This document shows positions 45,180-56,551 of a DNA stretch of 64,000 bases, piece by piece. The notes beneath the pieces were generated by a model. The model was not told the DNA's origin. It saw only the letters and a list, made by a program, of their open reading frames with translations, and made no database searches. Position numbers and translations under genes: made by a program. Each line of letters opens with the position of its first letter. The stretch's first letter is position 1. The DNA is taken from NCBI GenBank assembly GCA_963555705.1, contig OY743182.1, forward strand, positions 54,502,592 through 54,566,591. Direction: 5' to 3'. This DNA is from Ligustrum vulgare. Lineage: Eukaryota; Streptophyta; Magnoliopsida; Lamiales; Oleaceae.

Positions 45180-47702
45180 ATTTTGTGTTGACTTCCATCC
45201 GATGATATACCAAGTCTAAGAATCACAGCTGTTGACGTCGTTTTTTGTCTCGAGGCTTGTCAACAAACAACAGTGAACTATCTTGGTCTTTTAGATTGAG
45301 ATTGACTCATTCGTTTAATCTTTTTGTCTAAGTATACAGATCCTTTCCTTTATTAAAGGAATATAAAGGGAGCATGATATAAATATAAAGACACCATGAA
45401 TCAGATCAATAACAAACTACTACTATAGTGGGATAAGTTCACATCTAGTTCGATGTTGATCTGATAGCCGGGTTGGAACACGAAGTACAAATGACAATAG
45501 TTAAGAGAGATTTTTCTATATCTTCCTCCTTTAAATAAACATTTGCTCCTCCTATTTATAGTAGTTGAGGAGGTTAGACACAATTATTACAAAGCATCAC
45601 GTCTCGTAAGACATGATCGACAATGGTGATTGACGGGCCTGACAGACTTACATCAAATGATTACACTGACACATTACAGATAATGTTGATTGCCGACACA
45701 TAATGCGGCTGATATGACCATTCCACAGAGTCGTCATTTTCACATCTGCTTTCATCATCCCGGTATCCATCACCTCAGTAAAAAACACCTCGGTTTTGCT
45801 AAATCACATCTTCGACGAAGATCACCTCGGTGGGTTAAATTGCCTCGGTCGTTTGTGATCATCTTGGTTTCATCGCGTGGCTATAGTTGTTGCTCATTTG
45901 CTCGGCCCTTCCTAAATCGTAGCTTCGATTTCGCCTTTAAGCATTTTAGATTTGAGGTTAGTAAGGATAAACTGAATTTGTGGAAGAATAAATATAGGAT
46001 CCTGGACTATGTCGATTTCTTCTTACCGGAAAATTCCAAGCGAGCTGATCAATCGCCTCAAGGTTACGTCGCCATCAATTATCAAAATTTAGTGGCAGGT
46101 TTGAGATTTCCTCTCCCATATATCGTAACGGATTGGCTCAGATCTTGGGACGTCGCTCCAACCCAAATACATCCTAACGGATGGAGGTATATCTTAGGTT
46201 TCATTTCTCTTTTTAACAGAATGAGATATGAACACCCCTCAGTAGATGAGTTCAACTATTCTTATCAATTTCGAGCTGATGGCAAGAAATCGGGGTGGTT
46301 TTATGCCATGACTCAGTCCGTTTTGGATGGCAAATTAATTATAGACTTGCCCGAGTCAATCCGATGATGGAAGCAAAAATGGTTCTTCGGGGTGGAAATT
46401 GGGTGAACCCACTTGCAGATGGAGACTTCAACTATACGATCCCTGTTCACTACAAGGCCAAATTTAGTAAGTATCCCCCTCAAATCATTTCAAAACTTTA
46501 AGAATCTAACATTAATCATTTCGTTTCTTGCAGGGGTGAAGGAACCGGAGCTGAGCAAAGAAGCCATTGAGAAAATCTTGGCTTTGAAAGACCAACCGGA
46601 GTGGTTTCGTTCGATCAAGGAGATGATAACCAAGGAGCCACTATTTGAGTCTTGCCTCACTTTTATTGATCCCTCCGACTACTACCCTCCACCTCCAAGA
46701 GGTAGGTTTTACTTAACATCTTTCGAAAACACTAATATGATAACGAATCGATCAGAACACATTATGAGTTTTCTTTCATGATTTTGTTTCAGCTCGAAAG
46801 GGAAAAAGAAGGATACAGTCTATGAAAGAAAAAAAGAAAGCAAATGCCGAGGTGGAGGCTTGCCGAAGATCCCTCTAGAAATAGTCTCTCAAGAAGTCGC
46901 CTCCTCACAAGGACACTTCGGTCCCTCCGTCACCCCTCAAAAAGAAGTCAAAGCACAGCTCTCCTTCAAAGGACCCGTCTGATCCTTTCATTCCTGCTCC
47001 TCCTCCTACCATTGTTGGTCAGCCCAGATCGTCTAGGCCAAATCCTCTTGCTGAGGGTTCATATCTGGGGGTGAATAGAATCTGAGCTGACCTTGTCAAC
47101 TCGTTGAAAGGTCACCCCCCCCCCCAAAATCCATAGAGAGTTTGTTTCCTCTGCCGAACCGACTCCTGTAGGATATGCAAAACTCCCAGAGCTGACCAAA
47201 AAGGCAATGGATGTTCCAGCCAAGACTTGGACACCACGACATGAAATTTCTTTTGAAGATATACCAGTTGACGACCTCGTGGCCACGGGTATAGCTCCAA
47301 GAGGCTAGCTGATGATGCCAAAGCTATGTTCGAACTGAGGTGAAAGCCAAGAATGAAGCAGAGGCTAAACTGAAGGACGTTCTTGAGGAGCTGGCCAAGT
47401 TGAAGAACGTCAACCGAGAGTTGGGTCAGTTTAGGGATGAGACAATCCATTTAAAGTGGGAAGTGGTTCAATTGATGGAGTCGAATGATAGATTGAACAG
47501 TGACCTGAGGGAGGCCAAGGAGAAAGAAGCAGAAATGACAAAGGACGGTGTCGAACTGGAGGCAGCTGCTAAAATGGCCTATAAGGAGGCCGTTGAAAAG
47601 TTTAAAGACTCTTCCGAGTATGAACATGACGTTGATGAGACCTACTATCTTACTTTCAAGGAGATAGTAGGGGAAAACATTTTCTTCTGGTGGAAAACAT
47701 AA
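45180..47702 (-). mobile_element. Truncated Tat element: 3' LTR region and antisense gene
   Basis: The antisense-gene family of Tat elements lies here on the plus strand, so the parent element is on the minus strand. Consistent with this, the region to its left has LTR features: minus-strand CTATAAATAGGAGG (45547-45560) and repeated CACCTCGGT motifs (45770-45850). The exact LTR edges were not determined. Gag-pol, expected to the right, is missing; Helitron sequence begins by 47938. Confidence 0.6.
45690..47702 (+). pseudogene. Second Tat antisense gene (Transposase_28-type plus coiled coil)
   Basis: Exon 1 (to 46468) has ENSKRADQSPQGYVAINYQN, LRFPLPYIVTDWL and NGWRYILGFISLF, the same fold-type domain as in 9024-8519. 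A stop at 46365 and a frameshift near 46390 interrupt it. Intron 1 is 46469-46533 (GTAAGT...TTGCAG). Exon 2, 46534-46701, begins VKEPELSKEAIEKIL. Intron 2 is 46702-46792 (GTAGGT...TTTCAG). The rest is lysine/proline-rich with further stops, a 13-C tract near 47107-47119, then a coiled coil (47340-47640; EAEAKLKDVLEELAKLKN). Layout matches 4910-9448, showing that the spliced antisense gene is a regular part of this Tat group. Inactive copy. Confidence 0.8.
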
Positions 47703-47937
47703 TTTTCATCACGTTTGATTACTATTATCAAGTACAAATTAGTGGGAAAAAATAATTTTTTTAATTAAAATAGCTAAATTTTGTTTTATTTGTAATGGAA
47801 AATAATATCAATCAAACAATAAATTTAAGACATTTTCAATTGACATTTTTCAGAAAAATAATTTCCAAGTGAATCAATTCCTATAACATATTTTCTTACA
47901 ATCAATTTTTCATCTTTTCAATCAAACACATGTAAGA

Positions 47938-48192
47938 TTGTCTTTCAAGTTCAAGAGGCGACAATTTCAGTTGGTAGCTTCGTATGCTATGAATATCAAT
48001 AAGAGTCAAGGAAAATCACTTTTCAAGGTTAGTCTTTCTTTAAAGAAGTCAGTTTTTAGTTATGGACAGTTGTACTTTACAGTCTCTAGAGTGACAAATC
48101 GCAGTGGTTTGAAGATGATCATTTGCGACAAAGATGAAAATAGAACAAACTCAACTAGGAATGTTTATATAGAAGTTTTTCAAAATTTATAG
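47938..48192 (+). pseudogene. Helitron helicase, C-terminal fragment
   Basis: 84 residues with RRQFQLVASYAMNINKSQGKS, QLYFTVSRVTNRSGLK and YIEVFQNL followed by a stop. This is the C-terminal end of the PIF1-type helicase of plant Helitron RepHel proteins (the AVSRV-type motif VI is visible as TVSRV). The Rep domain and the remaining helicase motifs are absent to the left. Confidence 0.85.
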
Positions 48193-48345
48193 TGGAAATA
48201 TTTTAACTCTATTAATTACAGTATTATTTTTCTATCTATTTCATTATACACATGTTTGACATATAATTAAAAAAAATTAGAAAATATTGAAGTCGCTATT
48301 ATATGTTTGGACATGAAGCCGTGCATCGCACAGGTGAAACACTAG
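47938..48345 (+). mobile_element. 3' end of a Helitron
   Basis: About 125 bases after the helicase stop, GTGC-ATC-GCAC (48321-48331) forms the terminal hairpin and CTAG at 48342-48345 is the CTRR end, followed by T as expected for insertion between A and T. The left end (TC) is not identified. The 235 bases before 47938 are AT-rich and unassigned. Confidence 0.78.
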
Positions 48346-48451
48346 TTACTATTAAGTGAGTAATAGCCCTAACTTGAATAGTGTTGCTTTACATAAGTCT
48401 AATATAAAGTAGAATTATGCTACTCATACATAGCAATTTACCAATTGGGTT

Positions 48452-49706
48452 ACATATGAGTTAATTTTTCAAAATATCATTCAAGTTTTAACAAAATTTC
48501 AAATATACCACGAAAATTCAATCATTACAGAAATTATCACTCAGGTTTCAATTAATTACTCAAATGCCACTTTGTTGACTTTCTTATTCAAAAATTAGCG
48601 CAAACAGTCCCTAATGTTGGGAAAAATAGCTCAAATGATCCTTAACATTTTATCTTGATGTAAAAACATGAATTTTGTTTTTGTTTTTGTCTAAATTAAC
48701 AAAAGTAGCCTTTTTTATTTAAATGACTAGTATATTCTTAATTTTAAATATTTTTTACCTTTGAGTCATAACCTTTGCAAAAGTACAATTGGGTATGTTC
48801 ATAACTTTTTTTTATATTTAATTAACTAAAATTAGTAGATTATTTTTTCCCATTAGAATTTTATTGATCAAATGGATAATATACATATAAATTTGTTTGT
48901 ATAATCTAAAAATTATTATGAAATAAATTAAATTAATATTTGTTTGTAATAGAGTTTTTAAAGAAATAGAGTTTTGAAAAGAAAAAAAAAATTATTTTTT
49001 ACTTGAATAAATCTTTTCAAAAATGAAGTGAAAAATATATATATTTTTTAATATAATGTGCATTTGAAAATGAAAAAAAAAGTTATGAGCCCCTTTAAAA
49101 TGTGTGTTCGAAAATGAATTTTGAGGAAAATAATTTTCAAAAAAACTATTCCAAATAAATATTAATGTAATTTAGTTCATAATAATTCGTAGGTTATACA
49201 ATGAATAATAGCGAGTTATTTATTTTATTTATTTTTAATTAATATTTTAGTGATCCAATGGATAATAAACATATATTATCTATTTGATCAATCAAATCCT
49301 ACTCAGAAAAAAACTAATCTCCTAATTTAGTTAATTAATACAAAAAAAAAAAAACATAATTATGAACATGCCCAATTGTATTTTTGCAAAATCTATGACT
49401 CAAGTGTAAAATCTTCTATTTAAAATTAAGAATATATTGGTCATTTAAATAAATAAAAAAAGATCACTTTTGTTAATTTAGAATAAAAATTAAGAGCTTT
49501 TACACCAAAATAAAAATTTAAGGACCATTAGAGCAATTTTTCAAACACTAGGAACACTTTGCTCCATTTTTTGGATAAAAAAGTCAACAAAGTGATATGA
49601 GTAACCAATTGAAACTTGAGTGCAGTTTGTGTAATAATAGAACTTTAGTGGTATATTTGATTGCTGAACCTTGAGTGGTATTTTGTGAAATTAACTCGAT
49701 TACGTA
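48452..49706. repeat. Large foldback element with inverted arms of about 500 bp
   Basis: Left arm (48452 to about 48960) and right arm (about 49140-49706) are inverted copies. Landmarks: TTTGTTGACTTTCTTATTC at 48581 against the complement of the right arm near 49585-49605; AAAAGTACAATTGGGTATGT at 48779 against the complement of ACATGCCCAATTGTATTTTT at 49366; GAGTTAATTT at both outer edges. The centre is A-rich and non-coding. Probably a MITE with long terminal inverted repeats; its transcript would fold into one long hairpin. Confidence 0.8.
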
Positions 49707-50046
49707 TACTGATATACATAATTTAACAAATATCTATCAACTTACTCATCACATCATCTTCAAAATCAACAACTATAATTTCGTCAACATATCAATTGGT
49801 AACTCAATTTGAACACTGTTAAGTACAAATAGATTAATTCTATAAAGTAAAAGTAGATGCTTTGGGAGGTACAAACTTTATATGGAAAGTAATTCTTAAA
49901 GGTAGAATATATGAGAACATTACTCCAACATCCACTTATCAAGGAAAATCTCTCAACATGTGCCATTTACTTAATATTGTAATTGTGCATCTACCAATAT
50001 ATACATTTGTTTGGAAGACAATAATGTTGATTAGTAAATGACATAA
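49707..50046. other. Intergenic, no gene seen
   Basis: AT-rich spacer. TAA at 50044-50046 could be the target duplication of the Harbinger-like element. Confidence 0.4.
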
Positions 50047-53000
50047 GGGTCCGTTTGATAACCTCGTTTTTTCAGGGAAGATGGAAAATTTGGAACCATT
50101 TTCCAGCTTTTGATATGTTTGACAGACCAAATTTTCTGGGCAAAATGTTTTCTTGTTTTCCCTCACGTGACTGACTGGCTTTTCCTTATTCTGCTGGAAA
50201 ATATTTTATGTTGGTTTAGTAGATAAAATATTTTCCATTCAAAACATTTTCGCTCCAGCCCTTTATGTGCGCTTAACCTTCTCAACCCGCCGACCAAAAA
50301 TTCTTCCAACACAGCACTGCAAATTTTTACTCGATCTGGACAGTTGTAGAACGCACTTGCTATTCCAAAGTAGAGAGCCACAAGGTTGAAGGGTGCAGTA
50401 CGCGGTACAGATTCCAACCGATTCCTCATTTTTTCTTCTATTTTTGAATTGAAATCTTGAGCTTATTTTAGGTGATTCGAATACCGTTATTCCAGTCTTC
50501 AGTTTTCTTGCCAGGAAAACGAAGGAAATCCGAATATTGGGCACTACGAAGACGGTCTTCCCGGTTGAAATCCAACTGCAGTAAGGTAAATCGGTTGTTT
50601 AAACTCTTGCCCTCAACCGTTTTTGTGCGAAAAATATTGTATTAGAAGCAGGTACTTCTCCTCTCTGGTTTTCTTCCAGTCTGTTTACGCTAATGGTATT
50701 TCTTCTGGGTTCTTCCAGTCAGTAAGCTTAGAATGGATTTTGTGATTCTTCTGGGTTCTTCCAGTCGTTAAATTTTCTTGCAGCAATGTTGATTTATTTT
50801 CTCTTTTTCCTTTTCTTTTTCACTTTCTTTTTCTATACTAGCTGAATTGCAATTTGGAACAGATATTGCAGCACAGATTTACCATTTTTGCTTTTCTCAC
50901 ATTTAATATGTAAATGCTCAAACTTGGTTGGTGTAGACTTTGATGGACATAAAATGGGAACTGAAAATGAAGAATATAAAATGGGAACTGAAATTGAAAA
51001 TGGTGTAGACTTTGATGGACATAAATTTGGAATCCTTCTAGTTTAGGATTTGAATTCCTTATTCATAATTTTTTATTTTGTAGGCACCTGTTTCAGTTCG
51101 GTATATAATTTACCATCAGTGATATGATTATTGAGTTTTTGAAGCTTTTTTGACCCCCTGTGATGCTATCATGATTCAACGTGTAATTCCTTTGGATCCT
51201 AGGGGCATTTCCAGTCCTACATTTCTTCTCTACTTTCTCGTTTGATCAATCTTTTGAACTTCACCTTTATTTTCATGATAGCTTCTTTCTTGTCTCAACA
51301 AGGTTGTCCTACGAAAATAGTTTCCGAATTTGGCATTTAAGGACAACCATGATAAAAACAAATTCAAAACATAAAACATTGTCATTTGTTTAAAGAATGC
51401 AAGCATTTTTCTTCTCCATTCTGATAAGGCTCCTCAAATTCCTTCAAACGTCTCATCAAATAATATTCCAATTGTTCTGATACATTCTCAAATAGAAACC
51501 ATGTAGACTATGAGACCTCTCTCTATCACAATCAAACAGTCCATGTTAATTTCCTGTACCTCAAAAGCCCTTTCCAACTATTTCTTTTAATCTCCGTAAT
51601 GGAATACCACTCTAATCTATCGATTGCCCATATAGCTTACGAACCTATGACTATGAAAATATCTTGTACTTGTCTCCCCTCTTTAACTTGTTTAGATTTT
51701 ATTCTCTTCCTTCAAGCAATTATTTCTTTCAAACCCAAATCTCGGCAAACTCATCTCTCAATTATCATCCTTCTCTTCTAGATTCATCCTTCATATTTCT
51801 TTCTTAATCTCTCTGATTCTTGGTGACTTATCAAAATGCTTCTATAGTGTCATATATCATTACTAGTCTATTAGTATTATATTTTAGTGGGAATATTACG
51901 TATTCATTATTAGTACTAATCTTGTTTGTAACTTGATAGTTTTTGTAATACATGTTAGTGATGAACATAGCTCCAAGATTTTTGAGTTTGTATTAAAATT
52001 TTAGGCTTGACCATGATAGGTGTTAATTTTTTGTTATTCTTCACAATTTACATCATACCAACACTATTTTAGACGTGGTATAAGTGCAATTGCTACCATA
52101 AGGAACCTACGTCGTCGCCAACGACAACAATTGGGTATTTTTTGGATGATGGTAATGCAAGCAGTAGTGATATATAATACCATCCAACATCGTAATCGAC
52201 GACTCCCTAGAGCCCCACGTCGAAATTGGGATTCTTAAAGAGAAATGACACTGACTAGGATGTTTGGTACGAATGATAGAATCTGTCATGATCTACTGAG
52301 GATGAATATAGCTACTTTTCAAAGATTATGTGCTACTTTACGAACATATGGCTTGGTTGACAGTAGATCTGTAAAAGTGGATGAACAAGTGGCTATATTC
52401 CTCAACACCGTTGGGCATGATCACCGTAATCGAACAGGAAGTTTTACCTTCTTTAGATCTGGTCAAACCGTGAGTTATTACTTCCATAGAGTGTTACAAT
52501 CTTGTCTTGGACTATATAGAGATGTTGTCAAGAATGCCACTATTCATAACTTGCCATATGAGAAGGATAATGTGAAGCATTGGTTCCAATATTTTCAGGT
52601 TAGATATTAAAATTTATGTTTGTTTTTTTTTTCTTCACTGTGAATATTCCTTTTGTAACCAAACATTTTTCGTTTTACTATTAGGATGCGGTGGGGGCAA
52701 CTGTGTCTACGATTTGATGACATGGAGATTATGTTTGGCAATGACACTGCTTCTAGAGATCGTGTTGTATCTAGCTTCGACCATTTCTCGCCGATGAATG
52801 GTATAAAAATATTGTACAAGCTTTCAGTATTTTGATGTGTAAATTTCTAACAGTCTTTTATCTATTTAATCTAGTAACTGGTGAAAGTGTAAATGAGCTA
52901 GATTTGGAAAATGAGGAGACAGATCCTAGTCCAGTTCATGCTCGAAAGCGTACCGCCGAAGGAGAGACCAAGAAAGTCAAGCGTCGACGTACACAACCTG

Positions 53001-53287
53001 TAGATGAGGGTAATATTGCCCTATCGAGGATTGCTGAGTCATCCTCAAAAATTGCTAATGCTATGGAAGTTCAAACAGCGCTTGATTCACTTAACCTTGT
53101 CAACTGGCAGATGATTGTAGATAAGTTAGAGGCCATGAACCTAGACATGCCTGACATCATTCAGGTAATGAAAGCCTTTCGATCCGACAATGGTTTGGCT
53201 AAGGTATTTATGAACTTAACGAGTTCAAAATACATGCGCGCTTTAGTGTTTGAGCATCTTGGACGTGATCCACCTCCACTAGCATAG
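50047..53287 (+). mobile_element. Deleted PIF/Harbinger DNA transposon
   Basis: Begins after TAA with GGGTCCGTTTGATAACC, which fits a terminal inverted repeat with a TWA target. A long non-coding 5' part follows (to about 52020), then the transposase N-terminal half fused to the end of a second, Myb-like ORF. The complementary right end was not found before 53890, so the right limit is only the end of coding sequence. Confidence 0.6.
52020..53287 (+). pseudogene. Harbinger transposase N-terminus fused to Myb-like ORF1 C-terminus
   Basis: 52245-52599 encodes the N-terminal region of PIF/Harbinger transposases (ICHDLLRMNIATFQRLC, VDEQVAIFLNTVGHDHRNR, RSGQTVSYYFHRVL). A stop separates it from the in-frame stretch 52083-52240. 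An intron (52600 to about 52684, GTTAGA...TTTAG) leads to DAVGAT, where the catalytic DGT motif should follow. Instead the sequence switches to QLCLRFDDMEIMFGND and 52832-53287, with a basic KKVKRRRTQ patch and DMPDIIQVMKAF. The latter resembles the C-terminal part of the Myb/SANT-like partner protein. The whole DDE core is gone, so no transposase can be made. Confidence 0.75.
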
Positions 53288-53890
53288 CAGTATGAACTTT
53301 TTTGGTACAACACATGGTTATATATTTTTTGTAGTACACATGATTACCTGGCAAGGGAGAATATGTATTTTGTAGTGCACATGATTACCTGGCAAGGGAG
53401 AACATGTGTACAACCTAGTGTTGTTAAGATTTAGGGCTTTTGTATGATATATCCCATTGCAAAAACTTTTTGTGGAGGAATTTTAAATTTTTTATTATGA
53501 TCTCTAAACTTTTGTTAGGCATTTGGTACATTGATGATAGAAATGACGTACTAATAGCTTTATATTATAATCTTTGATATTTTGTTAGGCATTTGGTACG
53601 TTGATGATATAAATGTTCAACCCAAGTCACATCATTCGTCCCAACGAGTTATTTAGCTACTCATACTAAAATCTAAAACAATAAAACGCAAAATAGAAAG
53701 TTAAACATGCTTATCAACATTGAAAAGAGAGTTTAGAATTTGGCACCAAAAAAATCAATACAAGCGTTAAATCTATCTTCTTCCTTTTGCCTCTTGTATT
53801 GTGCCTCTATTCTCTTGATTCCCCCCCTCCCAATAATGATTTTTCTTGGTCTTTATACAAGGTAAACTAGGTTTTTATGATTTCTCCAAG
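53288..53890. other. No gene seen; possible LTR piece at the right
   Basis: Includes a short tandem duplication (GTAGT(A/G)CACATGATTACCTGGC, at about 53331 and 53373) and another pair (TTTTGTTAGGCATTTGGTAC, at 53511 and 53580). The last 250 bases may belong to an LTR that the Athila element interrupted. Confidence 0.4.
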
Positions 53891-53895
53891 TTGGG

Positions 53896-54773
53896 TGTTC
53901 GCTAAAATCGTATACCGCAAGTGCACGGTTCGCGTTCAAGTAGTAAAATGGACTAGAGAAGTTCGGGTTATCGTACCCACGAGGATTGATTGATTTGTAA
54001 CTAAAGTTATTGATTTCATTTTAAAAGAAAAGTCAAGTAACATAAAAATATGATTTAGTGGTGAATTACTAACTAAGTGACACAAATAAGAAACATAGCA
54101 ATATGTAAACTAGTTAACTAAAACAAATAAATAACAACATGAAACTTAGAATAAAACTAATTAATCTAAATACTTTAATGAAAACATAAACTTGATAATT
54201 GAAACAAGTTACATAACATAAAACAAAGTGAATTTAGTTTTCATAACTATACTAATTTCTTCTTTTCAAAAATCAATTAGTGGTAGTTAATTAATCAACC
54301 AAATTACATGGAAAATTTTAAAATCATAACTTGTGTAGTATATTCCAATGACAACTTACAAACATCTAAAAGTTACAAAAACCTAAAACAACATTCATAA
54401 TCATAAACATGTAAACATAAATACCCAAAATCTAGAAACTACTTAAAATTCTTAAATAAAATTAAACTAGTCAAAAATTCCAACACAATAACATTATCCC
54501 ATAATAAACTAACAACAACATTTAACAAACAACATAAATATATGAATAATACTAAAAATAAAGATTAAAAACAAAAGAATAAAGGAAGTGACAAAATGGT
54601 CCCCAGACTTCCAATTTCAGCAGAATCTTCACTCCTTTTGTGGTTTTTGGCCTCAAACTTGGATATTAACCTATTTAAACACAAAATATGCATAAATTAG
54701 TAGATATTTGCTCAAGATATTCCAAAATATACTAATTTAAAGGTATATAGAGTGTATAAAAATGCACTTAACA
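53896..54773 (-). repeat. 3' LTR of the Athila element, internally deleted
   Basis: 878 bp. Collinear with the 5' LTR at both ends (TGTTCGCTAAAAT...GCACTTAACA) but lacking the part that corresponds to about 62758-63540. Confidence 0.92.
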
Positions 54774-56551
54774 AATACCCTCAAACTTAAACTCTTGCTC
54801 GTCTCGAGCGAGAATATCTACTAACACAAAAAGCAACTAAATGAATGATTAACAATTCTAGATGACTTGTAAATTCTTTACTTGAGTGTAAAATTGCATG
54901 ATTAATTCACAATTGCGTTTTCAAAATAATACTACAAAACGAAGTTGAACTTATCTCATGTTTGATCGGTGTGTGTGTGCATAGTCACTTCCAATTATCA
55001 CTAAGGTTCAAAGAAACATTGTAGGAGGGATAAATTTCAAAAATAATACTATCCACCCTTAGTGGTCAATTTCATTCCTTACCCTCTCGTGATATTCATC
55101 CCCCTATATTATTTCTTTTCTCTCCCGAAATGCATCCTAGGGGTGACTCTCAATTCACACATTTCTTTTTTCCACTAAAGCTTGGTTATGACTTACTAGC
55201 ACTCTCAACAATCTAGATATGCAGTGACTCTCCACTAGATGAGTGTTTCAATATTAAATTTTATACCAAGCAATTCAAACCTACTATTAATCTAAGCCCT
55301 TATGCAAATACAAATACATGATTTCTACAAACTAATGTGATGATTGCTCGTGACTTCCTCACTCCCTTAAGCTTTCTAATTGACCCATGTAGCGACTTTA
55401 GGTCGGTAACTCCCCGATTGTTTTAAGATCAAAGGGTACCAGGTTTCAAAATACCCCTACGGACTTACTAACTCGAGTCAAAAAGGCTACGAAGTGAGGT
55501 AGACTTATTAAGCAAATGCAATGATGATGATGTTTTTTTTTTCAAGTGTGTGTGTGTACCCTACTCATTAAGCTTTCTAATTGACCCATGTAGCGAGCTT
55601 TAGGCCGATGACTCCCAAGTTTCAAGATACTCCTACGGGCTTAATTACTCAAGTCAAAAAGGCTACGAGATAGGGCAATGCAATAATTAAAATGGGCTTA
55701 GATCTCTAGCATTTGGTCATCACTTAGCTTATACTAACATCAACAATACTCCACACAAATTTAGATCAAGCATGCATGGAATCACTACACATCTAGACCG
55801 TCTCCCTTACCGGCTCGACCACCCCCAAACTTGTCTCACAAAGGATTAAGAGATTAATAGCATTGAGAGGGAATTAGATAGGTTGATAAAAATTGAAGAT
55901 ACAACCTCACAACCTAATTTTTCTACTTCACAAATTTTTCCAACCTTCAATGGATTCCAAATCTCAACAACAATTAGTTATGACTATTGTGCTCAAGAGA
56001 ACTCAGGATCACTCATAGATAAGCAATTTATAAAAATAGGCACAAGTAGGATATTCGATCATGATTCATGAATTAATCAGTAATTTCAAACATCAAATCA
56101 TTTGAGCCGACAAGGCTATCTAGTATGTCAATATCCACAACAAAATGAACAAAATCGAACGTCACAATATCTTAAGCCGGCAGGGCTATCTAACATGATA
56201 AAATGCAAAATGAAGTCAACACCATTAAACTTGAATTACACATTGTCCTCAATGTGAAAATAGAAACAATATGTAAAGAAGATAAGAGGTAGTGAAACTT
56301 CCCTGATTCAATGCTTGGTTGTGACGTTGAAATTGACCTAAGCTTTCGTCGAATGTAGTTCACCCCCAAACTTTTTGAGGACAATGGCACTTAGGATTTT
56401 CAAAAAAATTGTTACCTACAAAAGTTTGACAATTAATTAAAAAGGAAGTAAATAAGTATAGTAAATAAATACAAGTAACTCAAAAGAGAAGAAATTTGGG
56501 TTGCCTCCCAAAAAGCGCTTGGTTAAAGTTATAAGCTCGACTTTTGGATTT
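54774..56551 (-). other. Athila 3' untranslated region
   Basis: No credible ORF. Just after the gag-pol stop lies the complement of GGGTTGCCTCCCAAAAAGCGCTT (56498-56520). The PPT side has a CTCG-TCT-CGAG hairpin (54796-54810). Motifs of the type AAGGCTATCTA..ATG recur near 56112 and 56183. The region is collinear with 39857-41950. Confidence 0.75.
55367..55700 (-). repeat. Two-unit repeat in the Athila 3' untranslated region
   Basis: Units begin TTAAGCTTTCTAATTGACCC near 55366 and 55568, with CTACGG(A/G)CTTA and AAAAAGGCTACGA. Same architecture as 40451-40810. Confidence 0.85.

Noticed and set aside
56190..56390. 66-residue minus-strand open frame after Athila integrase as a possible env-like gene
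   Set aside because: Too short. A similar-looking frame in the related element (41230-41433) shares only a short conserved RNA-level segment, and there is no signal peptide or membrane pattern.
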